Shown here: piece after piece, positions 54,064 through 62,886 of the stretch
Layout of the letters: every line of letters begins with the position of its first letter
Position numbering within the stretch: position 1 is the first letter of the stretch
Assembly (NCBI RefSeq): GCF_001461825.1
Contig: NZ_LLZC01000019.1
Span: 752,947-816,946 of the forward strand
Origin: Bacillus velezensis
GTDB lineage: Bacteria > Bacillota > Bacilli > Bacillales > Bacillaceae
Direction of reading: 5' to 3'
DNA length: 64,000 nucleotides
The notes under the pieces: generated by a model
The model's input: only the letters and a program-made list of their open reading frames with translations
Database searches by the model: none
What the model was told of the DNA's origin: nothing
Translations under genes and position numbers: made by a program

Positions 54064-55433
54064 GCGTTATGAAGCATGACCGTTTCAGGCACGGGCAGCT
54101 GGCGGTTTATTGTTCCCTGACCGCCCGGGCGGCCCTGTTCTTCTTTGAGTTCAAGCTGTTTAATAAACCGGCCGTCCATTTCTAATATGAGGGCAGTGTA
54201 TCCCCCGATTTGTATCGACTCACCCGCACAGATGTCAATATTCCGTTTCAGCACAAGACCGCCGATCGTGTCGACTTCCTCTTCAATCCCTGCGCCGAGA
54301 AGATGATTCACCTGATCAATCCGAACCTTTCCGTCCAGCACATAATGGCGTTCGGACAGCTTTTGAATCTGCGGCTGTTCATCCTCATCAAATTCGTCTC
54401 TGATATCGCCGACGATTTCTTCAAGGATGTCTTCGGTCGTCACAAGACCGGACGTTCCGCCGTATTCATCAGACAATATCGCCAAATGAATCCGTTCTCT
54501 CTGCATTTTTATCAGCAGGTCGTGTATCGGGATCGTCTCGATGACTTCAATCACCGGGCGGACGTAAGACGTGATGGATACTTCCTCTTTTTCATCTTCT
54601 GTCATAAACAGCAGATCTGAAAAGAGATGCTTCGTATTGATCATGCCGATGACACTGTCTTTGTCCCCGTCCGTTACGGGCCAGCGCGTATATTTGTCTT
54701 TCAGCATCATATCAAGCATTTCCGGCACGTCCATATCAGTGGAAACAGCCGCGATTTCTTTTCTCGGGATCATGATTTCCTTGGCGATCCGATTATCAAA
54801 ATCAAAAATTTTATTCACAAATGTATATTCAGACGGATTGATTTCTCCGTTTTTTAAACTTTCTGACAGCAGGAACCGCAGCTCTTCTTCAGAGTGGGAG
54901 CCTTCATGCTCAGATGCCGGCTTTAATCCGGCCAAACCGGTCAGAATTCTCGCGGAGCCGTTCAGCACCCAAATAAACGGGAACATGAACACGTAAAATA
55001 ACCGAAGCGGTCCGGCAATCCATAACGTCAGCTTTTCCGCTTTTTGAATCGCAACCGTTTTAGGCGCAAGCTCACCGACGACGACATGTAAAAACGTAAT
55101 CAGCCCGTACGCCGCAGCAAAAGCAATCACATGCTCAGCTGAATCCGGCAGCCCCATGCCCTGAAACACAGGATGAAGCATCCGCTCAAATGCAGGCTCT
55201 CCCAGTACGCCGAGCCCGATGGATGTGAGTGTAATGCCAAGCTGCGAGGCGGATAAATACTCATCAAGATCCGTAATGATACGCTTTGCGAGCACCGCCC
55301 GTCTGTTCCCTTCTGAGATGAGCTGATCGATTCTGGATCTTCTCACTCTGACGATCGCAAATTCACTCGCCACGAAAAATGCGGTTAACGCAATGAGCAC
55401 ACCGATTAAAATCAAACTGTCAATATCGTCCAT
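54045..55433 (-). CDS. yhdT: CBS/CorC-domain membrane protein YhdT
   Basis: This 462-residue protein has a DUF21/CNNM membrane domain (residues 1-195), two CBS domains (about 215-340) and a CorC/HlyC C-terminal domain (about 355-440). It is a close paralogue of MpfA (YhdP) encoded 3.4 kb away on the other strand, sharing long stretches such as [18 protein letters not shown]. Such proteins affect magnesium or cobalt efflux. The start is ATG at 55433, separated from AGGAGGTG by an 8-pair hairpin. Confidence 0.9.
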   Translation of the reverse strand: MDDIDSLILIGVLIALTAFFVASEFAIVRVRRSRIDQLISEGNRRAVLAKRIITDLDEYLSASQLGITLTSIGLGVLGEPAFERMLHPVFQGMGLPDSAEHVIAFAAAYGLITFLHVVVGELAPKTVAIQKAEKLTLWIAGPLRLFYVFMFPFIWVLNGSARILTGLAGLKPASEHEGSHSEEELRFLLSESLKNGEINPSEYTFVNKIFDFDNRIAKEIMIPRKEIAAVSTDMDVPEMLDMMLKDKYTRWPVTDGDKDSVIGMINTKHLFSDLLFMTEDEKEEVSITSYVRPVIEVIETIPIHDLLIKMQRERIHLAILSDEYGGTSGLVTTEDILEEIVGDIRDEFDEDEQPQIQKLSERHYVLDGKVRIDQVNHLLGAGIEEEVDTIGGLVLKRNIDICAGESIQIGGYTALILEMDGRFIKQLELKEEQGRPGGQGTINRQLPVPETVMLHNATLSEK

Positions 55434-55468
55434 TTCACCTTATCCCGAATTGAAGGATAAGGACGTCA
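55434..55468 (-). promoter_or_regulatory. Hairpin between the ribosome site and start codon of yhdT
   Basis: On the minus strand AGGAGGTG is followed by four bases, then CCTTATCC/GGATAAGG (eight pairs, 9-base loop), then TGAA and the ATG. Linear distance from ribosome site to start is about 33 bases. Folding brings it to about eight. Confidence 0.7.
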
Positions 55469-55521
55469 CCTCCTGATTTCATCGTTTTTTCTTAAGCGAG
55501 AGGAACGAAATGGGTGATTGA

Positions 55522-55539
55522 CTACACAGAGGGCCCCAT
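55522..55539 (-). CDS. Five-residue leader peptide upstream of yhdT
   Basis: AGGAGGTGGCAGG stands before ATG and the frame MGPSV ends with TAG. The ribosome site is better than most in the window. The peptide lies about 90 bases upstream of the yhdT start in the leader. It could be a regulatory minigene or chance; only its ribosome site supports it. Confidence 0.35.
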   Translation of the reverse strand: MGPSV

Positions 55540-55634
55540 CCTGCCACCTCCTAAGTCAAAGCATGATTGTCATTTGTATAGTTTATTGTATCACAACTCC
55601 ATTCTTTCATCATTTTCAGATTTTTTTATCATAT

Positions 55635-55661
55635 AAAAAACAGCCTTCAAAAAGAAGGCTG
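55635..55661 (-). terminator. Terminator after the ketosynthase gene
   Basis: CAGCCTTC/GAAGGCTG stem with a 5-base loop and a T run on the minus strand. Confidence 0.8.
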
Positions 55662-55664
55662 CCG

Positions 55665-56909
55665 TTATCTGCTTCGGAAATGATTTTCTAAACAAAGCGC
55701 CGTATTAATCCCCCCGAATCCCATGCTTAAGCTTAACGCATGGTGTACGGTATGGATGCTCGGCCCGTCGGTCACCCACTGAAAAGAATCGTCAATCGGC
55801 TCCGTTAAGTTTCGGATCGGATGAAGCTTGTTTTCCCGCATTTGCAAGAGAGCAGCAATGATTTCCACCGTTCCGGCCGCACTCAGACCGTGTCCGGTAA
55901 TCGATTTTGTCGCATTAATCCGCGCGTGCGACAGGCCGCTTTCAGAAAGCGCCCGGCATTCAGTCTTATCACCGATCGGCGAACCGGTGCCGTGCGGGTT
56001 GATGTAATCGATCTCTTTTGCTGAAAGACCGGCCCGCTCCAGCGCCTGGCGGATCACCGTCATTTCGCCCTCTGCTGAAGGATTCGGGTTGCGGTTTGCA
56101 TCGGAAGCCATCCCCCAGCCCTTTAAGCCGGCCCACGAACGCGCGCCCCTCTGTTCGGCAGATTCAGCGCGTTCCAGCACAATCGCCCCGCACGCCTCTC
56201 CGAATATAAACCCGTCCGTATGCCGGTCAAACGGGCGGCAGGCGGCTTCAGGCCGTTCAGCGTATGTATCAGTGCCCATCGCTCCCAAAGAACGGAGAGC
56301 ATGACACTCCATGTACGACAGATCGGCCAGCGCCCCGATCACGATGCACCGGTCAAACAGGCCTCCTTTGATTCCTTGAGCAGCCTGAATAACCGCCGCC
56401 TGGCCGCTTGCCGACGCGCCGCCGACCGTAAAGGCCGGCCCTTTTATCCCGAATTGCTCCGTACAAAGCCCCGACAAATCACTATCCATAAAAGAAAGCC
56501 CGTATGTCGGATTTACAAATTGCGGCGTTTCACCGTTTTTCTCAAAGACCTGCAGCAATTCGCGCTGCGTCATATTCGAGCCGCCGATGATCAGACCGGT
56601 GCGGCTGTGGTCAGCGCCGTCTAATTGAGCGTCATGCCACGCTTCATATAAAGCGATAAGCGCCGTCTTTCCTGATAATGCGGCCCTTCGGTACAAGCGC
56701 TTGGACAGCGCGTCCGGCGGCGTTAATTCGCTAAGCTCCGCGCCGATAAACGAACTGCCTTTCTGCCGGCCGGGCCGTTTCATCACATCAAAGGCGTGCC
56801 GCCCCTCCATGAGCGCATCGAGAAACGCCTCCTTGCCTTGTCCGACCGCGGTTAAGACTCCGATTCCTGTAATGCTGATGTCTGACGTGCCATTATTTCT
56901 CCTCGACAT
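55665..56909 (-). CDS. Ketosynthase-like protein with Ser in place of the active-site Cys
   Basis: This 414-residue protein has the beta-ketoacyl-ACP synthase (KAS II) fold. Aligned to FabF (GP....TACASG), the segment GPAFTVGGASASG puts Ser166 where the acyl-bearing Cys should be. Both catalytic His motifs remain: NPHGTGS (His306) and KSITGHGLSAAGT (Lys335, His340). Ser-type ketosynthases such as PksF act as malonyl-ACP decarboxylases, so that is one possibility. It follows an aminotransferase gene by 32 bp and has its own terminator. No carrier protein is nearby. Confidence 0.85.
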   Translation of the reverse strand: MSRRNNGTSDISITGIGVLTAVGQGKEAFLDALMEGRHAFDVMKRPGRQKGSSFIGAELSELTPPDALSKRLYRRAALSGKTALIALYEAWHDAQLDGADHSRTGLIIGGSNMTQRELLQVFEKNGETPQFVNPTYGLSFMDSDLSGLCTEQFGIKGPAFTVGGASASGQAAVIQAAQGIKGGLFDRCIVIGALADLSYMECHALRSLGAMGTDTYAERPEAACRPFDRHTDGFIFGEACGAIVLERAESAEQRGARSWAGLKGWGMASDANRNPNPSAEGEMTVIRQALERAGLSAKEIDYINPHGTGSPIGDKTECRALSESGLSHARINATKSITGHGLSAAGTVEIIAALLQMRENKLHPIRNLTEPIDDSFQWVTDGPSIHTVHHALSLSMGFGGINTALCLENHFRSR

Positions 56910-56941
56910 TTGTCCGTTCTCCCATCTTTATGTATTGGAAG

Positions 56942-58126
56942 CTATGAAGAAAAATCTTGATACAGTGCTTTGAAAATATCGCGCGACTGTCTGATCTGTT
57001 CTGAAGGCACGCTGAAAGATAATCGGAAATAGCCGCTTTTTCCAAATCCGCTGCCGGGTACGATCAATAGTTTGTATTTCTGTGCGGCATGCATGCAGAA
57101 CGCCACCTCGTCTTCAATCGGTGATTTCGGAAAGACGAAAAAGCCTCCTTTCGGCATTTCAAATTCGAAGCCGGCTTCTGTGAGGATGTCCACCATAAGG
57201 TCTCTCCGCTTTCTGTAAGGTTCAGCGTCAATCGAAAGATCATCCATTTTCGCCACGGCGCGCTGCATCATGACCGGAGCGTTCACAAAACCGAGCGTCC
57301 GGTTGCAGAAAACGAACGCATCCGTCAGAAGATCGCCCTCAGGCATTTGGGCGTCTGCCGCGATATACCCGAGCCTTTCCCCCGCAATGCCGAGATCTTT
57401 ACTGAACGAACTGACTAAAATCACGCGGTGATACGCCTGAAACGGATTCGCCTGCTCTTCTCCGTAGATCAGCTGGCTGTACGGTTCATCAAATAAAATA
57501 AATATGCTTTGGCCGTTCCGCTCTTCGGCTTCTTTTAATAAGGCGCCCAATTCGTTAAGGTTTTTCTGGCTGAGCACAGTCCCCGTCGGATTATGCGGCG
57601 TATTAACGATCAGTCCTTTCGTACGGGGGGTGATCGCACCTTTAACCGCTTCAATATCAATCTCAAATGAGTCAGTCAGCGGGCAGATGACGGGTCTGCC
57701 GCGGTAATTTTCAACATACGCTTTATATTCCGCAAAATAAGGCGAAAGGAGGATGACTTCTTCCTCCGGGTTTAAAATGCTCTTCAGCGCGACATTCAGC
57801 GCCCCGCCGGCTCCGACCGTCATGACTGTATGCCTGGCGGAAATTTCTGTCTGAAACCGCTCTGACAAAAAGCGCGCAACCTTTTCTCTCGCCTCCGGAA
57901 GCCCCTGGTTTTGTATGTATCCGTGCCGCCCTGTTTCAGCCGCTTCGCAAAGCGCCTTTTTAAACGTTTCAGGCGGCTCCGCAACCGGATTTCCTATTGA
58001 AAAGTCAAACACCTTATCGGCGCCGAACTCTTTTTTCAGCCGCGCGCCTTCATCAAATAGTTTGCGTATCCATGAACCTTTCTCCAGATTCTGTGTCACT
58101 TCCCGTGATAAATCGGCCACTGTCAT
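56942..58126 (-). CDS. yhdR: Class I/II PLP aminotransferase (YhdR-like)
   Basis: This 394-residue fold-type I aminotransferase shows [15 protein letters not shown], the [12 protein letters not shown] motif, [11 protein letters not shown] and the PLP lysine in [18 protein letters not shown] (about residue 240). The ATG at 58126 has AGAAGGG upstream; a 40-residue extension is possible but unsupported. The position beside cueR fits B. subtilis yhdR. It heads a two-gene unit with the Ser-type ketosynthase. The amino acid substrate is unknown. Confidence 0.75.
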   Translation of the reverse strand: MTVADLSREVTQNLEKGSWIRKLFDEGARLKKEFGADKVFDFSIGNPVAEPPETFKKALCEAAETGRHGYIQNQGLPEAREKVARFLSERFQTEISARHTVMTVGAGGALNVALKSILNPEEEVILLSPYFAEYKAYVENYRGRPVICPLTDSFEIDIEAVKGAITPRTKGLIVNTPHNPTGTVLSQKNLNELGALLKEAEERNGQSIFILFDEPYSQLIYGEEQANPFQAYHRVILVSSFSKDLGIAGERLGYIAADAQMPEGDLLTDAFVFCNRTLGFVNAPVMMQRAVAKMDDLSIDAEPYRKRRDLMVDILTEAGFEFEMPKGGFFVFPKSPIEDEVAFCMHAAQKYKLLIVPGSGFGKSGYFRLSFSVPSEQIRQSRDIFKALYQDFSS

Positions 58127-58305
58127 CTGTCCCTTCTGTCTTTTTCTTCCGTTTCTATTTACAATGATTATGAAAGATTTACCTGGCGCAGTCAACGCTT
58201 TTTCAGACAGCCCGCCGCGCCGTTTCAGGAGAAAGACGGAAAACAATAAACTTGTGCAAACTCCCCTTCATATATTAAACTATTCTCATAACTATAACGT
58301 GATGG

Positions 58306-58731
58306 TTGGGGAGGGATTTAGATGGGGCTGAGACTTATCGCATCAGTGAATTAGCAGAGCTTGCCGGTGTAACGAAACGCACGGTGGATTACTACACAAA
58401 CCTCGGGCTTTTAAAGCCTGACAGGTCTTGTTCGAACTATCGTTACTACGATACACTTGCACTTAATCGGTTAAAGTTTATAGTCGCTTGTAAAAAGCAG
58501 CGATTGGCCCTGTCTGATATAAAAGATCGACTGGAGAACCAGTTTCCCTCTTCAGCCCTGCCTGACGATATTGGAAATCTGGCATCGGAAATTGATCACA
58601 TGAATCAAAACATCTCCGTGATCTTGAATCGGTTTGAAAAGCTTGAACCAGAGGAGCGCGCCCAGCTGAAAAAAAGGCTGGCTCCTGAAAAGCTTGCAGT
58701 GCTTCAATCATTTATGCTGCTGTTAAGTTAA
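58306..58731 (+). CDS. cueR: MerR-family regulator CueR (YhdQ)
   Basis: This protein of about 141 residues has the MerR winged helix at the N-terminus (YRISELAELAGVTKRTVDYYTN, then LLKPDRSCSNYRYYD) and a dimerisation helix. In B. subtilis CueR activates copper export genes. The start is unclear. The only in-frame start near the ribosome site is a TTG at 58306 that overlaps it. The well-placed ATG at 58321 (5 bases after GGGGAGGGA) is out of frame by one base. The expected C-terminal Cys pair for metal binding is not obvious. Confidence 0.75.
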   Translation: MGRDLDGAETYRISELAELAGVTKRTVDYYTNLGLLKPDRSCSNYRYYDTLALNRLKFIVACKKQRLALSDIKDRLENQFPSSALPDDIGNLASEIDHMNQNISVILNRFEKLEPEERAQLKKRLAPEKLAVLQSFMLLLS

Positions 58732-58748
58732 ACCATTATCTTACTAAC

Positions 58749-58792
58749 AGGAGGTGTTACCTTCATCTTCCCAAAAGGAGTGAAGGTTCTAA
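58749..58792 (+). promoter_or_regulatory. Hairpin between the ribosome site and start codon of mpfA
   Basis: AGGAGGTG (58749-58756), TT, then ACCTTCA (58759-58765) pairing with TGAAGGT (58781-58787), then five bases and the TTG start at 58793. The same order of elements occurs before yhdT. A second AAAGGAG lies in the loop. Confidence 0.65.
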
Positions 58793-60127
58793 TTGGACAT
58801 TGTGAATTTGATTTTAGTCGCGGTTTTAATCGCGCTGACGGCATTTTTCGTAGCATCTGAGTTTGCGATAATCAGAATCAGAGGCTCACGGGTTGACCAG
58901 CTTATAGCAGAAGGAAATAAAGCCGCAATCGGTGTCAAAAAAGTGACCACGCATTTAGATGAGTATTTATCGGCGTGCCAGCTCGGCATAACATTGACTT
59001 CCATCGGTCTTGGTGTCTTAGGCGAATCAACGATTGAACGCTTGCTTCATCCGCTTTTCACAAAGATAAACGTACCAAGCTCATTATCGCATATTATTTC
59101 ATTTATTCTCGCCTATGCGATCATTACATTCTTACACGTGGTCGTGGGAGAATTGGCGCCGAAAACAGTCGCCATCCAGAAAGCGGAAGCCGTTTCAATG
59201 CTGTTTTCGAAACCGCTCATTTGGTTTTACCGCATCATGTTCCCGTTTATCTGGCTTCTGAACAACTCCGCCCGTCTTTTAACGAAGGCGTTCGGTCTGG
59301 AGACGGTGTCTGAAAATGAGCTTGCCCACTCTGAAGAAGAGCTGCGCATTATTTTATCGGAAAGCTATAAAAGCGGTGAAATCAACCAGTCTGAATTTAA
59401 ATATGTGAACAAAATCTTTGAATTTGACGACAGACTTGCAAAAGAAATCATGATTCCGCGTACGGAAATCGTCAGTCTGCCGCATGATATCAAAATCTCT
59501 GAAATGATGGACATCATTCAGATTGAAAAATATACCCGGTACCCTGTCGAAGAGGGTGACAAAGATAATATTATCGGCGTTATTAACATTAAAGAAGTGC
59601 TGACCGCCTGCATAAGCGGCGAAGTATCAGTCGACTCGCCGATTACCGATTTTGTCAATCCGATCATCCATGTGATTGAGTCGGCACCGATTCACGATCT
59701 GCTTGTAAAAATGCAGAAGGAACGGGTTCATATGGCGATTCTGTCGGATGAATACGGCGGAACAGCGGGGCTTGTCACCGTTGAAGACATTATTGAAGAA
59801 ATCGTCGGGGAAATCCGTGATGAATTTGATATCGATGAAATCAACGAAATCCGTAAACTCGGCGACGGCCATTACATGCTTGACGGCAAGGTCCTGATTG
59901 ATCAAGTGAACGAACTCCTCGGCATCCATTTAGAAAATGACGAGGTCGACACCATCGGCGGCTGGTTCCTTACCCAGAAATACGACGTCGAACAATACGA
60001 CTCGATTATCGAAGAAGGCTGTGAATTTATCATTAATGAAATTGACGGCCACCACGTCGCATATATCGAAGTGAAAAAACTGGCGTTTGATGAACTGCTG
60101 GAAACCGCCGAACAAAAAGAAGCATAA
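58793..60127 (+). CDS. mpfA: Magnesium efflux protein MpfA (YhdP), CBS/CorC family
   Basis: This 444-residue protein has a DUF21/CNNM membrane domain (1-195), two CBS domains (about 215-330) and a CorC-like domain (about 345-430). Motifs such as [17 protein letters not shown] and [18 protein letters not shown] match its paralogue YhdT. In B. subtilis MpfA protects against high Mg2+. The start is TTG ([15 protein letters not shown]). It follows cueR by 61 bp and may be co-transcribed. Confidence 0.9.
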   Translation: MDIVNLILVAVLIALTAFFVASEFAIIRIRGSRVDQLIAEGNKAAIGVKKVTTHLDEYLSACQLGITLTSIGLGVLGESTIERLLHPLFTKINVPSSLSHIISFILAYAIITFLHVVVGELAPKTVAIQKAEAVSMLFSKPLIWFYRIMFPFIWLLNNSARLLTKAFGLETVSENELAHSEEELRIILSESYKSGEINQSEFKYVNKIFEFDDRLAKEIMIPRTEIVSLPHDIKISEMMDIIQIEKYTRYPVEEGDKDNIIGVINIKEVLTACISGEVSVDSPITDFVNPIIHVIESAPIHDLLVKMQKERVHMAILSDEYGGTAGLVTVEDIIEEIVGEIRDEFDIDEINEIRKLGDGHYMLDGKVLIDQVNELLGIHLENDEVDTIGGWFLTQKYDVEQYDSIIEEGCEFIINEIDGHHVAYIEVKKLAFDELLETAEQKEA

Positions 60128-60128
60128 C

Positions 60129-60169
60129 AAAAAAGCTTGCGCGTCTGATACAGACGGCAAGCTTTTTTT
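60129..60169. terminator. Terminator between mpfA and plsC
   Basis: AAAAAAGCTTG..GTCTG / CAGAC..CAAGCTTTTTTT: a long stem with a small internal loop, suited to both strands. Confidence 0.85.
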
Positions 60170-60172
60170 CAT

Positions 60173-60772
60173 TTACAATTGTTCAAGTTTTTTCTCAAGC
60201 TCTTTAATTCTGGCATTCAGCTCTTCTGTCATGGCCGCAAGCCTCTCCTTCGGCGCAAGATCGGAAAAGTCCTCCAAAAAAATCGGCTCTCCGATGATAA
60301 GCCGCATTTTTCCCTTTTTAAACAGCGCTTTTCCCGTAGACGGCCCTTTATATGCGGCCGGAACGAGCGGCGCTTTTCCCATTTGGGCGATGGTCACGGC
60401 CCCTCTTTTCAGCGGGACGTCTTCTGATGTTCTCGTACCGCTCGGAAAAATCCCGACAATCTTCCCTTCCTTCAGAAGCTTAATCGGCGTTTTAATGCTG
60501 CTCGGGCCCGGATTTTCACGGTCAACCGGGAACGCGTGAATCTTCTTCAAAAAACGTCCGATCCACTTTTTCTGAAACAGCTCTTTTTTCGCCATATAAT
60601 GAATCTGATGGGGCAATATCCCGACACCGAGCGTGAGGACGTCCACCCAGCCCGCATGCGTGCACGCGATAACGAATCCTTTATCAGACGGAAGATTCTC
60701 TTTATTGTACACTTTCACTCCTCCGCGCAGAGATAGAATGCATTTGATGGCATTTGCACAAAACTTATACAT
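60173..60772 (-). CDS. plsC: 1-acyl-sn-glycerol-3-phosphate acyltransferase PlsC
   Basis: This 199-residue enzyme makes phosphatidic acid by acylating lysophosphatidic acid at the membrane. The catalytic HX4D motif is HAGWVD (about residue 34). FPVDRE and FPSGTRT are the later motifs, with Ser where many homologues have Glu (FPEGTR). It matches B. subtilis PlsC (YhdO). It is divergent from sigM. Confidence 0.93.
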   Translation of the reverse strand: MYKFCANAIKCILSLRGGVKVYNKENLPSDKGFVIACTHAGWVDVLTLGVGILPHQIHYMAKKELFQKKWIGRFLKKIHAFPVDRENPGPSSIKTPIKLLKEGKIVGIFPSGTRTSEDVPLKRGAVTIAQMGKAPLVPAAYKGPSTGKALFKKGKMRLIIGEPIFLEDFSDLAPKERLAAMTEELNARIKELEKKLEQL

Positions 60773-60960
60773 AACGCACTTCCTTTGTTGTAATGATCAA
60801 AAGTGTTCTCTCTCTCTATTATAACAATATTTTTTATTACCTGGTACTAATAATTATATTTTTCCTCTGCCGATCTCTATCTTTTATGACGGTTTTTGGG
60901 TACTATAGAGAAATGGTGTTTGATGAGGTGAAAATGAATTTAAGCCGTTTGCATGGAACG

Positions 60961-60987
60961 TGCAACTTTAAACCTTTCTTATGCGTG
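60961..60987 (+). promoter_or_regulatory. Sigma-M-type (auto) promoter of sigM
   Basis: TGCAAC (60961-60966) and CGTG (60984-60987) with 17 bases between fit the ECF pattern TGAAAC-N16/17-CGTC. This agrees with self-activation of sigM. Confidence 0.7.
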
Positions 60988-61012
60988 TATAACATAGAGG
61001 GGAGAAAAGGCA

Positions 61013-61504
61013 GTGACGATCGATGAAATTTACCAAATGTATATGAATGATGTTTACCGGTTCCTGCTCTCCATGACAAAAGACAAGCATCTCGCTGAAG
61101 ATTTGCTGCAGGAAACCTTTATGAGGGCATACATACACATTCACTCCTACGACCACAGCAAAGTAAAGCCATGGCTTTTTCAAGTGGCGAGAAATGCGTT
61201 TATAGATTATGTCAGAAAACATAAAAAGGAAGTGACCATTTCCGATGACTTAATTGGGAGCCTTTTTCAGACGGCTGTTCAAAGCCCGGCTCATCAGATT
61301 GAAATCAAGGAAGTGCTGACAGGGTATATGTCCGAACTTCCCGACAATTATCGGGAGGCCTTAACACTGTATTATTTAAAAGAACTGAATTACAAAGAAG
61401 CATCCCATATTATGAATATTTCAGAGGCTAATTTTAAAAGTGTTTTATTTCGTGCCAGACAGCGGCTGAAAGCACTTTATAATAGAGGTGTTAATGATGA
61501 ATGA
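61013..61504 (+). CDS. sigM: ECF RNA polymerase sigma factor SigM
   Basis: This 163-residue ECF sigma factor has region 2 (residues 10-80: LAEDLLQETFMRAYIHIHSY, then WLFQVARNAFIDYVRKH) and region 4 (about 105-160: YREALTLYYLKELNYKEASHIMNISEANFKSVLFRARQRL). It controls cell-envelope stress genes. The start is GTG with GGGGAG upstream. yhdL begins within its last codons, so sigma factor and anti-sigma are coupled. Confidence 0.97.
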   Translation: MTIDEIYQMYMNDVYRFLLSMTKDKHLAEDLLQETFMRAYIHIHSYDHSKVKPWLFQVARNAFIDYVRKHKKEVTISDDLIGSLFQTAVQSPAHQIEIKEVLTGYMSELPDNYREALTLYYLKELNYKEASHIMNISEANFKSVLFRARQRLKALYNRGVNDE

Positions 61505-62570
61505 AGAATTTAAAAAGCGTTTTTACCAATACAAAAATGGAGAAATGAGCGACCGGGAAATGGCCGCCTTTGAAGAAGAGCTGGAAAAGCTGGAAGTCTA
61601 TCAGGAGTTGATTGAAAGCGAAATGCAGGACGACCGGGAATGGGACGTCGGCATCAGCCCGGAAAAACAGAAGGCCATTTTATCATACGGAAAACGCAAA
61701 TCGTATTTGCGGATTTCAGTTCTCGCCGTCATCTCCACTTTGATGATTTTGCCGCTTTGCACTTTGGGAAGCTACCTCTATTACGGTCTGGGAGGAAAGG
61801 AAAGCACCGGCAATCAATTAATGGAGACCGCGGCAGTGACGGTGGCGACCACAATGCCGAACGTCCTCGTCGATACCTCCGGACTGAAAAGCCAGGTGAA
61901 GCTGTTTGGAATGAATACGGAATTTCCGCTGCAAAAGCAGATCGGCACAAAAACGAAATCCGTCGGCGGAGAACGGATTGAAATGTTTTTAGATACGGTC
62001 AAATCGCCTGCCGTTAACTACTATGATCTAGACGCGGCACAGGCAAAGCATTATTTCGCCCATCCTTCCGGCTTAAAGGAACGCACGATTGAAAAAGCCG
62101 GTCAGACATTAAAAAAATTGCCTGAAGGAAGCGTGGCGGAGGTCTATCTTTCTTATGACCGGGCCTACCCTTCTTCTCAAGTATATTCAACTTTTAAAAA
62201 ATACGATGTGAAGTTTTTATGGAATGCGGTCGAAACGGAGAAAAATCTGAAAGACAGTCCTTATGCCGAGCCGTTAGGATTTCCCGGGAAAGATTCTAAG
62301 ATGGTGTCCTCTTTCGAAACGCAAGGACAGACAGACCGTGAACAATTTATCAATGCCCTTGAATTTATGTCCCGCCATAAAAAATGGGCGCATGCAATAT
62401 CGAAACGAAAAGACATGAATCTTGGCAGCCGAATCGACTATGTTGAACATCACGGAATGAACGTATACGGCTCTGTCGTGACGGGGCCGACAAAAGAAAT
62501 CGAACGTCTGCTGAAAAACAAAACAGTAAAAGCAGCAAACATCGGTGAGGTGGAATTATGGAATTGGTAA
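61494..62570 (+). CDS. yhdL: Anti-sigma-M membrane protein YhdL
   Basis: This 358-residue negative regulator has a cytosolic N-terminal domain (residues 1-70) that would bind SigM. A single membrane helix (SVLAVISTLMILPLCTLGSYL, about 75-96) and a large external domain follow. AGAGGTG precedes two adjacent ATGs; the first overlaps the sigM 3' end by 11 bp. It overlaps yhdK by 13 bp. Confidence 0.94.
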   Translation: MMNEEFKKRFYQYKNGEMSDREMAAFEEELEKLEVYQELIESEMQDDREWDVGISPEKQKAILSYGKRKSYLRISVLAVISTLMILPLCTLGSYLYYGLGGKESTGNQLMETAAVTVATTMPNVLVDTSGLKSQVKLFGMNTEFPLQKQIGTKTKSVGGERIEMFLDTVKSPAVNYYDLDAAQAKHYFAHPSGLKERTIEKAGQTLKKLPEGSVAEVYLSYDRAYPSSQVYSTFKKYDVKFLWNAVETEKNLKDSPYAEPLGFPGKDSKMVSSFETQGQTDREQFINALEFMSRHKKWAHAISKRKDMNLGSRIDYVEHHGMNVYGSVVTGPTKEIERLLKNKTVKAANIGEVELWNW

Positions 62571-62848
62571 GAATTTTTAAAGAGCATAATGTTTTCGGCT
62601 GGATATCAGTCGGTACCGCGATTTTGTCGCTGCTGCTTTTGAACGTGGCAATCATCAGCAATGTGACTTTCTATTCTTATCAGATGCTGCCGTTTGCGAT
62701 GGCCGCCGTGCCGTTCGGCATCATTGAGCTGTTTATTAAAAAAGGACGGACGGGCCCGGGACTGCTCGGTGTCATTCTCAATCTGTTCGTCATTGTCTGT
62801 GTATATACGATCGTTGCGGTTGATACGAATCTGCAATTCGGTTTTTAA
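62558..62848 (+). CDS. yhdK: Anti-sigma-M complex subunit YhdK
   Basis: This 96-residue protein has three membrane helices (SVGTAILSLLLLNVAIIS, then MLPFAMAAVPFGIIELFI and LGVILNLFVIVCVYTIVAV). With YhdL it forms the membrane complex holding SigM inactive. It overlaps the yhdL end by 13 bp. A terminator follows. Confidence 0.94.
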   Translation: MELVRIFKEHNVFGWISVGTAILSLLLLNVAIISNVTFYSYQMLPFAMAAVPFGIIELFIKKGRTGPGLLGVILNLFVIVCVYTIVAVDTNLQFGF

Positions 62849-62851
62849 ACA

Positions 62852-62886
62852 TAAAAACAGGCCCTTTTACGGGGGCCTGTTTTTTT
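62852..62886. terminator. Terminator between yhdK and yhdH
   Basis: AAACAGGCCC/GGGCCTGTTT stem with A's upstream and Ts downstream; it serves both convergent units. Confidence 0.85.
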
